64,000 nucleotides of DNA from Aphanomyces cochlioides (taxonomy: Eukaryota > Oomycota > Saprolegniomycetes > Saprolegniales > Verrucalvaceae), in NCBI GenBank assembly GCA_019828595.1, contig JAHQRK010000001.1, positions 2,170,001 to 2,234,000 of the forward strand. The letters are read 5' to 3'. This document shows, piece after piece, positions 11,977 through 23,006 of the stretch. Each line of letters starts with the position of its first letter. The first letter of the stretch is position 1. The translations under genes were made by a program, and so were the position numbers. Under the pieces are notes generated by a model. The model saw nothing but the letters and a program-made list of their open reading frames with translations. It did not search any database and was not told the DNA's origin.

Positions 11977-12807
11977 ATGCGTGACCAGTACGACTCGCTG
12001 GAGTCGCCCAAGGCGGGCATCATGCCCAACGATAAGTATGAAAAAACAGTCGGCGAAGTGACCAAAGCACTGGGCCAGCTCAATTCAACTATCCGGTCGG
12101 CGGACCAAAAGGTGTCGTTGTTTGGAACATCGCTCGACTCGCAAGGCAACCATGAACAGCTGCATGAGCTTCTCGACAGAGGAGACAATCTCATTGCTAA
12201 AATCGACAAGCGCATCAAACTCCTCACAGATGACGTGAAAGGACAAAGTGGTGCCGTGGTCAAGGCACGATCCACTGCTGTCAAGAAATTGACGGCAGAT
12301 TTCAAAACGCAAACCGACCTATTCAACCAGTCCACGCAGAAAGCCAAAGCTGCAAGTTCATACGTGCCCCCACCCACTGCTGTCCCAGCAGCAGCAGCAG
12401 CAGCCAAGCCACTTGGTGCAGCACGACCAGCCCAAAACAACGCCTTCTCCAATTTCAACGAGGATCACATCTTGGCCCAAGCCCAAGTCACAACATACCA
12501 TGAAGATGATGAGGTTCGTCGAGAACAAGACATCATCCACATTAACCACCAGCTTCGCGAAATCAACGCAGCATACAAGGAAGTCGATGGTCTCATCAAC
12601 GATCAACACGAAGTTGTTGTCGAAATTGCTGGAAATGTTGACAACGCCCAAGACAATGCACATCGTGCTCTTGAACAAGTCCAAGAGGCTGATGCCAAAC
12701 GATCGTATTGCTCGTGCAGCAAACGCAAGATGTGGTGCTACGGGATTATTATTATCCTCTTCCTTGGACTTGTAATCGGGCTAATTGCTGGCCTCTCGCG
12801 TAAATAA
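11977..12807 (+). CDS. Qa-SNARE, syntaxin-7/Pep12-like (copy 1)
   Basis: 276 aa, single exon, start at ATG 11977 (MRDQYDSLES). An N-terminal helical domain (about residues 15-105) is followed by an Ala/Pro-rich linker, a SNARE motif (about 185-245, with the zero-layer Gln in LINDQHEVVVEI), a Cys/Lys-rich CSCSKRKMWC juxtamembrane stretch and one C-terminal transmembrane helix (GIIIILFLGLVIGLIAGL). This is a tail-anchored endosomal or late-Golgi type Qa-SNARE that would zip with Qb, Qc and R partners to drive fusion. The juxtamembrane cysteines could be palmitoylated (inference). It is a tandem paralogue of the gene at 13862. The frame extends 5' to 11911, but the context and the sister gene favour 11977. 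Confidence 0.88.
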   Translation: MRDQYDSLESPKAGIMPNDKYEKTVGEVTKALGQLNSTIRSADQKVSLFGTSLDSQGNHEQLHELLDRGDNLIAKIDKRIKLLTDDVKGQSGAVVKARSTAVKKLTADFKTQTDLFNQSTQKAKAASSYVPPPTAVPAAAAAAKPLGAARPAQNNAFSNFNEDHILAQAQVTTYHEDDEVRREQDIIHINHQLREINAAYKEVDGLINDQHEVVVEIAGNVDNAQDNAHRALEQVQEADAKRSYCSCSKRKMWCYGIIIILFLGLVIGLIAGLSRK

Positions 12808-13861
12808 AGCCGTTCTACAATCGTCCGCAAACATATCATTGTTTTGAACGCCACAAAAAATCTGAAAATTGTAAACGCACCTGGGATTCCCACAGGCGAT
12901 GCAGCCACCCCAGTCACTTGATTTCTCCAGGTTGGGCGCGTCGCTGGCCCAGTACAATGGCTGCACACCCTTGTTTCATCGCACAGCGTTAGGCGTTCGG
13001 GAGCTTGGTAACATATGCGAAAAACACAAAGCTGTGCATGGACAAGCTCAAGCTCCTCGTGTCTCCAAACTTCGCTCCTCAAGACGGGAATTGGACGCGT
13101 ATGCTGCCAGTTGTATCGTTTAATTCATGATTTGTTCGTCGCGACAATCGTGAATGCGCACGCAGAAGGAACAATTGTCTCGTACTGGCAGAGAAGAGCG
13201 CAACAGTCGTCAAATCGCAATTTCAACATTGTGCGTCTTGGGTATTACCTCTGGATTATCCCAGTAACTCACAGCCTTTACCCAACGAAAAATTATTTAT
13301 TGCTCCAATAGTCCTGACTCTGCTTTGGTTTTTTTTTTGGACCTCGCCCTGCAGAGAATGATTCCCGAGGGATCGAATAACTCGCGATGTCACACACATA
13401 AACAAAACTTCCAACGAAATGTATGCGTCGAAAAATGCCAGGAATCAAACAAGTAGACAATGCAAAAAGGTTTGAAATCTTCGCGTTTGAAAGGTAAGTG
13501 CATTTTCACCATGGGCAACGTCAGTTTTAACGCCTCAAGCGATGCCACCTCAGTTGTCGACTCCTTCGTTACTCACCCGAGTGACTTGCCACCTCTACTA
13601 GATCAGCTCGCCAGTCCATGCCACCAGCTATGGCAATTGTGTTGCCTTGGAGTTGCAACGATGACGCGAAAATTGTGTCGTCGTCTTTCATTATTGGGAG
13701 AGACAAATAATTGTCGCCTCCAAGAAATAATTGTATTTCAAAAATAATTGCTGGATTTAGAAAATATCATGGGACAAACAAGGGAAGAACCCTCAGGCGG
13801 TATTCACCTGGAATTGCTTGCTGGTGGTAATTTATCATTCGCAAAAAGGAGAGACCAAGGC
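12808..13861. other. Intergenic between the two syntaxin genes
   Basis: About 1.05 kb. It has a short poly-T run near 13330 and short open frames with no family resemblance. It should contain the 3' end of the first syntaxin and the promoter of the second. No copy of the 11745 hairpin is seen here. Confidence 0.4.
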
Positions 13862-14677
13862 ATGGGGAACGATCCGTATGACTCGTACGACTCGCCCAAG
13901 GCCGGCGTGATGCCCAACGAAAAGTACGACAAGACCATCGGCGAGGTGTCGAAAGCGATCGGACAGCTGAACGCAACGATCCGGTCCATCGATCAAAAGG
14001 TCTCGTTGTATGGCACGTCACTGGATTCTCGGAACAATCATGAAAAGCTAAACGAGCTCGTCGAGAAAGGCAACAAGTTGGTCGCCAAGGTCCAGAAACG
14101 GTTCAAGATCCTCAACAATGACTTGAAAGGCCAGGCCGGCGCCGTTGCAAAGGCCCGAACGACCACCGTCAAGAAGCTGTCGGCAGACTTTAAGACGCAG
14201 CTGGATTTGTTTCAAAAATCTTGTGAAAACGTTGTTTCATCGGAAACGCAAGCCGTCAACAACATCCGAAGAACTTCTTCCTCCTTCGTGAGCTCGCAAA
14301 AAGCTAACAACCCCGTTCTGTCCAACTACAATGAAGATCAGCTCTACGCTCAAGCTCAAGTCACGACGTACGATGAAGATGACATGATTCGTCGGGAGGA
14401 AGACATCATCCACATCAACCACCAGCTTCGCGAAATCAACGCTGCCTACAAAGAAATTGATGGTCTCATCAACGACCAACACGAAGTTGTTGTCGAAATC
14501 GCAGGGAACGTCGAAGATGCGCAAGACAATGCCCATCGCGCCTTGGATCAAGTACGACAAGCCGATGCTAAACGATCATATTGCGCATGCAGTAAACGCA
14601 AGATGTGGTGCTACGGTGGTCTGCTTCTCGTGCTCATCGTCATCATCCTTTCGGTCGTTCTGTCTTTAAGTAAGTAA
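13862..14677 (+). CDS. Qa-SNARE, syntaxin-7/Pep12-like (copy 2)
   Basis: 271 aa, single exon; start at ATG 13862 (MGNDPYDSYDSPKAG), which aligns with the start of the paralogue at 11977. Same layout: N-terminal helical domain, variable linker (here Ser-rich instead of Ala/Pro-rich), an almost identical SNARE motif with zero-layer Gln, the CACSKRKMWC stretch and a transmembrane tail (GGLLLVLIVIILSVVLSL). The Gly at position 2 in MGNDPYD would allow N-myristoylation; this is a weak inference. Conservation of the SNARE core against divergence of linker and membrane anchor suggests the pair kept fusion function but may differ in location. Confidence 0.88.
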   Translation: MGNDPYDSYDSPKAGVMPNEKYDKTIGEVSKAIGQLNATIRSIDQKVSLYGTSLDSRNNHEKLNELVEKGNKLVAKVQKRFKILNNDLKGQAGAVAKARTTTVKKLSADFKTQLDLFQKSCENVVSSETQAVNNIRRTSSSFVSSQKANNPVLSNYNEDQLYAQAQVTTYDEDDMIRREEDIIHINHQLREINAAYKEIDGLINDQHEVVVEIAGNVEDAQDNAHRALDQVRQADAKRSYCACSKRKMWCYGGLLLVLIVIILSVVLSLSK

Positions 14678-14954
14678 AGGTAAATAATAGTTCTCTGGTC
14701 GCATTCGAATCCATCCTTTCCCTGGATCCAAGCCTGTCTCCTTCATGCATTCGTCCATCCTCCTTGCCTCGTCGCTCCATGTGTGGAATCTCGTGCTGGC
14801 TTCTACGAAAAAATTTCTTTTTTGAAAATGTTTCATTTGAAATTGACACATAAATATTTGAAAAAATGATTTTTCCTTAAAAAAGAATCAACTTCGAAAA
14901 ATAAAAACAGCATTTCGAAGTGTTGTATATTCAGCATCTCGAGATCTTGACAAG

Positions 14955-16915
14955 ATGACCGGTACGTGTGTGCTTGTGCGCGACGCTTCTCATGGATCTA
15001 CTGGATTGTAGTTTACAGCTGGGGCCGTGGTGAAGATGGCCAGTTGGGTCTCGGAGACACGAGCGATCAATATCGCCCGGCGATCGTTGAAGCGTTGAGC
15101 GACAAAGTGGTTGTTCAAATCGCATGTGGGAGCGGTCACACGGTTGTGCTTGACAACAAAGGCGATGTGTACACATGGGGACGTGGAGATGACGGACGTC
15201 TTGGTCATGGCGACAATGGATGGAAATTTGTCCCACGCCTTGTCGAGGCACTTCAAAACAAACAGATCAAGCAAGTTACTTGCGGCAGCTATCACACAGC
15301 GGCTGTAACCGTGTCAGGAGATCTCTACACGTGGGGTGGCGGCATGTACGGCAAGTTGGGCCATGGAAACGAAGTCGGTCATTCAGTACCATACAAGGTT
15401 GAAACGCTATCCAATCTCAAAGTCGACCAAGTCGCCTGCGGATCGCGTCATACTGTTGTGCTCCTTCAAAACAGCGACGTGTATACATGGGGAGACAAAG
15501 AAAATGGCGTGAGTGGAAATGGCGACACAGACGGACACCAGTACCTCCCGTGTGCCGTTGAGGAATTAAAAAACAAAGGCATCAAACAAATCGCCGCATG
15601 CGGGTTCCACACAGCGGCGCTCAGTGGTACGAATATGGACGATGGAATCTCGAATCTTAGATGCGATGGTTATTTGTAGACAAGGGCGAGCTGTATACGT
15701 TTGGCGAAGGAAAGTTTGGACGATTGGGTCACAACAGCGAAAAGAATCAAAGCGTGGCTAGAGTCGTGGAGACTTTGCTGGGCAATCCGATTCGCCAAGT
15801 TGCCTGTGGTGGCTTTCATACGGCTGCTGTCACAGGTACGACTCTTTTTTCCACGACAGAACGATGACCTTTTGTCCATAGAATCCGGCGAAATTGTATG
15901 TGAACTTCTGTGGCATGGCTAACTCAACGTAGTATACTTGGGGCGGAGGTGAACATGGTCAATTGGGCCACGGCGACAAAGTCAACAAGACGATTCCATC
16001 GCTCGTGGAAAAATTACGCACCAAGATAATTGTTGAGATCACGTGCGGATGGAGTCATACCGTTGCATTAACGAGTACGGCTGATCTTCTGCGTAATTTA
16101 GTTGACATTTCTGTAGGCACGGGCGAAGTTTACACTTGGGGCAATGGGGACCATGGCAAATTAGGCCACAACGACCAAGTAAAAGTAACGCTTCCAAAGC
16201 AAGTGGAAGGGCTCCATGGAAAGCGCGTCGTGTCTGTTGCATCTTACAACGAGCACACAATTGCTCTTGTTGGTTCGTCTCATGTTGAGCACCGAGCAGA
16301 ATTTAATCCTTGAGTAGATCCCATCCCTGCGTTTCAATCAGGACTCCACAATTCAACCTACGCATCTGACATGCAAACTCTGGTGGACCAACCTGATTTT
16401 GCCGATGTGGTTTTCTTGGTTGAATCAAGGCGCATTTTCGGACATCGAGCCATCCTAGCAGCTCGTTGTGCTCACTTTAAGGTATAGGATCCTCTATAGT
16501 CATGCCAGCTCAATGGGTTGTGCAGGCCATGTTTAGCTCTGGCATGCGCGAGTCACGAGAAATGGAAATTCCGGTACCATCCATCCGCATTCCAGTGTTT
16601 TTGGCCCTCCTGGAATATCTGTACAATGACACTGTCTCGACGAAAATGACTGCCGAGATGGCCATTGAGCTGTATGCCGCGGCAGACATGTACGGCTTGG
16701 ACCGCCTTAAGGATCTGTGCGAATCCATTGTCCAAAAGGGGCTCGTTGTGGAAAACGCAGCCTATTTACTCCAAGCGGCAGACGAATTGCAAGCGCTTCG
16801 TCTCCGAGATATCAGCATGCGCTTCATAGTCCGCCATTTCGACTACGTGACCAAGACAGAAGGGTTTCAATTGTTGTCGCGCGAACTGATATTGGAAACA
16901 CTTCAGAATCGATAA
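14955..16915 (+). CDS. RCC1-repeat protein with C-terminal BTB domain
   Basis: Exons 14955-14961, 15012-15626, 15680-15835, 15882-15895, 15933-16074, 16117-16272, 16318-16481, 16526-16915; 547 aa. Seven GT-AG introns of 37-53 nt. Exon 1 is just 7 nt (ATGACCG) and exon 4 only 14 nt. Residues 1-385 are about seven RCC1 blades with the repeating YxWGxG...GQLGxG and CGxxHT signatures. A BTB/POZ domain follows (DFADVVFLVESRRIFGHRAI, EYLYND) with a BACK-like helical tail. RCC1-BTB proteins are usually adaptors, the BTB part often recruiting CUL3 ubiquitin ligase; the true substrate is unknown. Sure about both domains; the 14-nt exon rests on splice logic alone. Confidence 0.85.
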
Positions 16916-16932
16916 GTTGACGTTAAATGTTT

Positions 16933-19900
16933 TTACGACTCATATTCGTTCTGTCGACTGCCGCCGACTGAATAGCCCAATAGACTGTGATCGACCTTCT
17001 GCCCTTTCTTTTTTTTCTGGAAAGACTCATTTGATGACTGCTTCTTGTCAGCTAATTGTTTCTTCCTCTGAATGAACTCGGTGGCAAATGCAGATACTTT
17101 CGGTGTCGACCCCAAATTGGCAGACAAATATTCACGGATTTCACTTGGATCTTCCAACGTCGCACACAATTGAATCAAAGTCAAATCATCCGGCCCGCCC
17201 AGCTTCTTGACTTGCTTAGCACTCCACGAAATCAAGTCGTCACTTGAGTTCTGTGCGCTAACACTGGGTGTTGTTGACCTGGAAACGGCTTGGTGAGAGG
17301 CTGATGACGAAGCAGTGTCAAAATTCCAGAAGTTGGCGTCCCTGTCCTTGGGTGGTGTAGTGGTAACTTCGACAGGAGCAGGGCGGGGAGCAGGGGGTAC
17401 CACAGTGGGCGTTGGGGTTGTTCCAGTAACAACACTACTCCATCGAGAAACAGGAGCAGGTCGATCTTGACGTTTCAGCTGAGCGAGTCTTTCCTCCTCA
17501 GCTTGAATATCACGCAAAGACAGCGAGCGTGTCACTGGCACTGGAGATGGGGCAGCATTCCAAGATTTGGGTGGACTTGGATTTGAAACTCCGAGCATGC
17601 GCTTCAATTGCTGACCCATGTCAGCCAAATGAGGTTGTTGTGCAGGAGGCTCTTGTTGAGGTTGTTTGGCTGGCTGGACTGCCTGCTGAGCCGGTTGTGG
17701 TTTAGGCTGTGCTTGTTGTAATTTGGCTTGGATGGGTTTGAGTCGTCGACGCATTTCTTCTTGCTCTTCCTGCTGGATTTGCTTCAATGACGGTGTTTCA
17801 GGTGCTGGGACTTCCCATCCAGATGCTGTTTCCTCCTTAATTGGTTTTTCTTCACGGGGTTCATGGAGTGGGGTTTCTTCAGGCCGAGAAATAGCTTCCA
17901 ACGATGGTTGCTTTCCCCAGGAACCACTCAAAGGTTGAGGAGTATCAGCCTTTCCCCACGAAGACAGCGCAGGTACAGGTGGCTCAGTGGTTTTCGTCCA
18001 AGATGTAGGCGAACTTTGAGGGGCTTCGGGTTTGTTCCAGCCACTGAGCACGTTTGGAGTGGAGGGTTGGGTCGATTCTTGTTTTCCCCAAGATGGTGCA
18101 GGAGCTTGAAGAGTGACTTCCTTGTTCCAACTGTTGTCAGGTTTAGCCCACGCTGGTTGCTGCTCTACTTCAGCAGTCTTTCCCCATGAGCCAAGCTCGG
18201 GGTCATTTTTCGCGGATGCATTCCAGAGCGATTGTCCAGCTGGTTCCTCTTTCGTGTTCCAAGAGGGAGCAGGAAATTCAGTAGGACCAGATTCAACGAC
18301 ATGCGGCTGAGGTGCTCCGTACATGCCCAAACCACCCATCATGCTGTCGCGAGGGCCTGCGATGATGTTGTCGCGAGGCAAAGTTTGCCTCGGCCAGCCG
18401 GAGCCGACGGCACCCAAGGTATTTTGACTGTAGTGGAATTGTTGCTGAAGCATACCCAATCGAGCCTGTTCTTGTTGATGCGCGGCGTGGTTCAACTCCA
18501 AGCGCTGCATTTCGATTCGCATACGTTCTTCTTGAAGGCGACGTTGCTCCAACAGACGTTGTTGCTGGAGTTGGGTCGCCAGAAACTGCTGTTGCTCCAA
18601 TTGTTGCTTCTGGAGGAGCAATTGTTGTTGGTGCGCTGCTGCCTTTTGCTGCTCGAGAAGGGATTGTTGAGGGGTTGGGCTGGGGATTGTTGAAAACGGA
18701 ATTTGTCCGTGACGGAAATGATTTGCGAGTGACGCGAATTCACCTTCGTGACCAAACCGAATGGGTAAATGCGGTTTGAAATAACCAGCTTCGAACCATT
18801 CGCGCATTTCAGCAGACTTGAAAGGACCTTGCTGAAGGCCTTGAGGATCCAAGTAAAACCAAGCGTCCACGGGAGGCGCAACCCGAAGCGGAGCAGCAGG
18901 TTGCTCAAAACTAGACCATGAAGATAAATCCAAAGACGCAGGAGCCGAAATTTCAGCTTCTGATGACTTCTCCGCAGTTGTGGTTGAAGGCATGTCCCAC
19001 ATTGGTGCTTCCTCTTCTTCTTCCACACTGTCGGCAAATTGGTCTTCTTTATCCAGAGAATTTTGCTGCCGGAACTAGCCATCTCGGTTATTCATGGAAT
19101 GTTTGGGCGTTTTGTACCTCTGAACCGCCTGCACGATGCATTTGGTCCATTTCACGTCGGAACATCTCAGCAGCCTCAGCAAAATTGGACAACCCCTGTC
19201 ATCGAATGTAAGTGTGGCACGATTACTCCACTTGATTACCATATCGCTGGAGTCACCGCCGACGTCGTCCCAAAGGTCTTCCTGAAGGTCGTCTTTTGAT
19301 GTCGATTCAATTTTCGCTCCGCGCTCCCAATTGTCGTCACGCTGAAGCAATATTTAGCGCAAACTCTCACAAATCGATGTACCTTATCCCCCCATTTTCG
19401 AGAACTCGACTCATTGAGTTCATCACTTCCTCGGCGACCCTTTTCCCATAAATTGTTGTCGTTTGAAGTATCGTTCGTATGGGACCGACCGCCTCCCACG
19501 CGCCCTCCATTCGAATTGTTTCCACTCGCTCGATTGTTGGATGAAGGCGCGGATGAATTGTTGTCATTTCGTGGTTGTCCTCGACCGCGTCCAGGTTGAC
19601 GACTACGATCCTTATTCGATGCCCACTGCTTGTAAATCTCCTCATAGTCGAATGGCAGATTGGCCACAGGCGGAAGACTGTCTTGAGAGATCACAGGGGT
19701 TCCTTCAGGACACCCAGGAGGCGCAGAACTGACCACATGCAGTTTCAGCAATTCCTCTCTAGTGTATCGATAGACGGCTTCGCAAGGTCAATACACGACC
19801 GCAGAATGTAATAATACCTTTGTTCTTTCGTCGGTCCCGATCTTCGTTTAACACGTTAGCCTGCTTCTTGAAACCTTCCCCATCTTTCGACCATTGTGGC

Positions 19901-20052
19901 AAGTAGTTCTCGCTTGCATTGTCGCTTGGCCGAGCACGTCCTTTCACGTCAAACATCGTCTTTGGACGCATGTTCAGTTCGTGGCTCTCGTCTGCATGTC
20001 CAAGTCCTTCCTGCATAGACAGCTGTAGTAATTCCTGTTCTTCCCGATCCAT
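16933..20052 (-). CDS. GYF-domain protein, GIGYF-like translational repressor
   Basis: Exons 20052-19818, 19777-19383, 19341-19240, 19195-19118, 19065-16933 (980 aa); introns of 40-52 nt, all GT-AG and in phase. The junction of exons 1 and 2 creates YRYTREELLKL, which fits the canonical eIF4E-binding motif YX4L-phi and closely resembles the motif of GIGYF proteins. The GYF domain is in the last exon (WFYLDPQGLQQGPF, MREWFEAGYF, LPIRFG) and would bind proline-rich partners. Next come a Gln-rich coiled coil, many Trp-containing repeats (SWGK and SWNK types) and a conserved C-terminal helical part. GIGYF proteins pair with the cap-binding protein 4EHP to silence mRNAs; plant EXA1 is related. Start at 20052 is the first ATG in frame. 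Confidence 0.85.
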
Positions 20053-20338
20053 CTCGTGGGTTGTCAACTTTGTCGCGGAGTGTGCGCTTCCTTGCTTTTT
20101 TGTGTGTGTTCTTTTTAGCTTTTTTTGTGGTTCACCGATCTGGGTATACAAATATCAAGATTAAATCAAACTACCTCTATTGTTCGGATTTCAACCAAAT
20201 ATGCATTTTCAAAGGTTACAAAAAAGTGCCGCATTGCGCAGCCATCCATGGATTCCTTCAACTCAACCCAAGCGCTCTCATCTCCTTACGCCATATCCTG
20301 CGGAGTGTGCATGCTACGACGTGCGCATTACATCAAGC

Positions 20339-20758
20339 TTACAATTCGTCAGTGGACTCGCTATCACTACTGCTGGCAGTGTCTGCAGTGGAAACGCATT
20401 TGAGAGCCGCAAGTTGATTGTCTGTGAAGTCATTCTTGTGTCCGGGAGACGTTGGATTCGCACGAACTGGACGGCCAACACGCCAAGTACAGCAGGGATC
20501 GCCAAGCTCTTCGCCATTCGTCGCACCGTCCCCGTCCGAGTCTTTTTCACACAATTCCTTGGTCCACTTGCGACCCATGCGTTCAAAGTCATAGCCAAAT
20601 TGTGTCGCTCGGCCAGATCCAAACTTATTCACATGACCAACAGCTGAGACACCATCGACGGATTTCTTAAGCCCATTTGGAATCTTGAGGCGATACGTAT
20701 CGTAAGCGGCGACAGACGTAGCCACAGCCAGGCAGATTGCCCAACTCCCCAGACGCAT
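20339..20758 (-). CDS. Secreted temptin-like cysteine protein
   Basis: 139 aa from ATG at 20758. Residues 1-19 form a signal peptide (MRLGSWAICLAVATSVAA). The mature part matches the temptin pattern: IPNG, GHVNKFGSG, FGYDFERMGRKWTKELC, then DSDGDGATNGEELGDPCC and W. The Asp-rich stretch resembles a calcium loop. The cysteines should pair outside the cell. Temptin was first described as a mollusc pheromone component, and similar short secreted proteins occur in oomycetes, but the role here is unknown. The tail is Ser/Asp-rich. No intron. Confidence 0.75.
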   Translation of the reverse strand: MRLGSWAICLAVATSVAAYDTYRLKIPNGLKKSVDGVSAVGHVNKFGSGRATQFGYDFERMGRKWTKELCEKDSDGDGATNGEELGDPCCTWRVGRPVRANPTSPGHKNDFTDNQLAALKCVSTADTASSSDSESTDEL

Positions 20759-20814
20759 CACAATCGAAGAGTTGTCCTTTGCGTCTTGTTTGCTCTAGAG
20801 TTGCTCTTTGACCG

Positions 20815-20910
20815 CAAATTATGTGTTATATCATAATATGATATAACACATAATTTGTGGAAATTCGTATCAAATCAACAATATTATTGTTGATTTGATA
20901 CGAATTTCCA
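20815..20910. repeat. Two adjacent perfect palindromes
   Basis: First: arms 20815-20834 and 20838-20857 (20 bp, loop aat). Second, starting directly after: arms 20858-20882 and 20886-20910 (25 bp, loop att). Both are AT-rich and could extrude as cruciforms. They mark the left edge of the AT-rich region upstream of the temptin-like gene. Confidence 0.9.
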
Positions 20911-21132
20911 GACCCCGTTCAATCGAATCAGATCGATTCAACAATCGACGCCATTGGCTAATAAATATTTTGAGCGATTTTGATTGGCTGAATAAGATTT
21001 GAGAGAAAGTACTGTGAAAGTACAGTTCTAATTTTCATTCATCCAATGTATTGGCGCGATTGGATATTGATACAAAAAACCAATCCAAATTGGGAAATTT
21101 CTAGCGAATCCACAATATAACCTCAAACTATT

Positions 21133-21896
21133 AGGGCCCGTCTGGATGCCAAATAAAAAATATTGTGAAAATTCGTTATGTGATATTATGCATTCGATTC
21201 AAAATTGGACTGGGCTGTCGAATCGAATCGACTTGCCAGAATCGACTAGCAATCGACTAGCCAATCATATATCAGTATTTTCAATATTTTGACCAATCAA
21301 ATCACCTTAATTATATGACTTGGGAAAGGCCGTGGGGAAAGGCCATGATGGACGCTGACTCGCGGAAGATACGCGCGGCGTCTTGACGCTTCATAGCGAG
21401 GTTGTATTGGGCGTAGAAATCATGCATGAATGTATTCTGGGATGCAGGTACCATTGCTAGGAAGAAATTGTACTTAACTTTGTATACTATACAATATTTC
21501 ACATTAAATTTAGCATAGTCGATTGCTATGCGATTTGGCCAATGACCTGCCAAGTCCACATTTCACTGAAAAGGACAATACTAGTATTTTGTATTTTGGT
21601 CAAAATACTACAAACCACGTATTATAATATCACGATAATTAAAATTTCGGACTGTCTGGATTCCCACGAAAATAAAATAATCATTGGGAATTTGTGTGGA
21701 TTATGCGGTATTGGGGAAAATATTCTACATTGAGTAGAATATTATTTATTGCATATTTGGCCTGATTTGAAATAAATTATTGCAATAAAATTTATGCAAT
21801 ATTTGGCATCCAGTCAGTGCGATAATCAAAATTATGCAATATTTGATCAATATATTGCGAATTATCTCAATAATATGTGGCATCCAGACGGGCCCT
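21133..21896. mobile_element. MITE-like element with about 19-bp terminal inverted repeats
   Basis: The left end agggcccgtctggatgcca at 21133 and its reverse complement ending at 21896 bound 764 bp of mostly AT-rich DNA. Many internal short inverted and direct repeats (atcgact, caatattt types) are present. No transposase frame is present, so it is non-autonomous. No convincing target-site duplication is visible: TTA on the left against TTG on the right. A GC-richer island at about 21,320-21,455 has an open frame on the minus strand and may be captured host or transposase sequence. Confidence 0.65.
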
Positions 21897-22194
21897 TGCT
21901 GGTGGTATACGTATATTAGACAAAATTTTAATAGCTACTACTCTGTTTGGCAATAAATGCGAGTGGACATTCGTATGTATACAAATTTGAAGATACATGA
22001 ATCTGTATTTTTTTAAATTGTATCACAATAGTACTGCTTCATCATTCAAAGCCACACTGTTCACCAAGTCGCAACTTGGTCAGGCGCTCTTCTTCTTCAA
22101 GACGCTCAGTCATCCGAGCCAAGACATTCAAGTCGTCTCGATTCGCACCTTCATCATTGGTCTTTGGCTTGCTTCGAGGCATATCATACGTATT

Positions 22195-22268
22195 GTCGCC
22201 GTCAACACTTAAACAAGACTTCATTACACGTCGGTGTACAAAAAGTCTTGTCAAGTGTCGACGGCGAC
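22195..22268. repeat. Imperfect inverted repeat next to mariner fragment
   Basis: Left arm about 22195-22220 and right arm about 22243-22268 pair with a few mismatches (gtcgccgtcaacactt against aagtgtcgacggcgac). The right arm overlaps the 3' end of the mariner transposase fragment, so the repeat may arise from rearrangement of that element. Confidence 0.6.
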
Positions 22269-22412
22269 ATGGACTTTGAATTTCGCGTAGACTTCGGTCA
22301 TTGTTGCGTTCGAAACAACGCCATTAGCACTCTTCATCAAGAGCTCTTCATATAGAGCCTGCCGCCTCTCATTCGTCAAATTTATCTTGCGTTTCGTATG
22401 CAGACTTTCCAT
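22251..22412 (-). pseudogene. Tc1/mariner transposase N-terminal fragment
   Basis: 53 codons from ATG at 22412. LTNERRQALYEELLMKSANG and the following VYAKFKVH resemble the N-terminal helix-turn-helix start of oomycete mariner transposases. It stops after VAVDT, so the DDE core is missing. It is a relic with no expected activity. Confidence 0.6.
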
Positions 22413-22623
22413 TGACGCTCCTTCGGCAAATGAGATGATAAAAAACTAAAAATACCCTGCGATTGACCATGATGAGAGGAGTCTAGAGATCTGGGAAATA
22501 TAATTACCAGCAACTAACCCTACCCTACAATAGAACCTTCATAATTGATATTATAAATTATAACAGGCAAAATAATTGGCAGGATGCCAGCCATCATTTC
22601 ATGGCCATAAAGTGACAAACGTG

Positions 22624-23006
22624 ATGTCAGACAAGTACCAAGGCCTGAGTAAGCTACGACGCTCCTACACGGCGTCATACAAACTCAAGATTCTTCGTGC
22701 CGTTGAAGAAGAAGGCATGCAGGCTGTTGTTGCGAGAACTGGAATCTCAAACGAAACTATACGAAAATGGGACGCGACAGCGTTGAAATCCCTTCAAGCC
22801 CAAGCGAAAAGGTCCCCTGGTGCGGGGAGACCGTGTATTCTTCCACAGCCTCAAGTAAGCATAATAAATATATCACACTTTACTCTTCTTAATAACAATA
22901 GAATCTTCTCCATTTCATGGAGTTCTTACGACAAAAACGACGTCCTCTGAGCACCTTTCACATGGTGCAGTATCTGAAGACACACCACTCAGAGTGGTTG
23001 CGATAG
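22624..23006 (+). pseudogene. Psq/CENP-B-type HTH transposase fragment
   Basis: Exons 22624-22854 and 22902-23006 (111 aa), one 47-nt GT-AG intron. YTASYKLKILRAVEEEGMQA and TGISNETIRKWD are the N-terminal psq-like helix-turn-helix of DDE_1 (pogo-like) transposases, and MEFLRQKRRPLSTFHMVQYL looks like the start of the second DNA-binding half. It ends at TAG 23006 with no DDE domain. It is a truncated relic, or possibly an expressed DNA-binding fragment. Confidence 0.6.
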
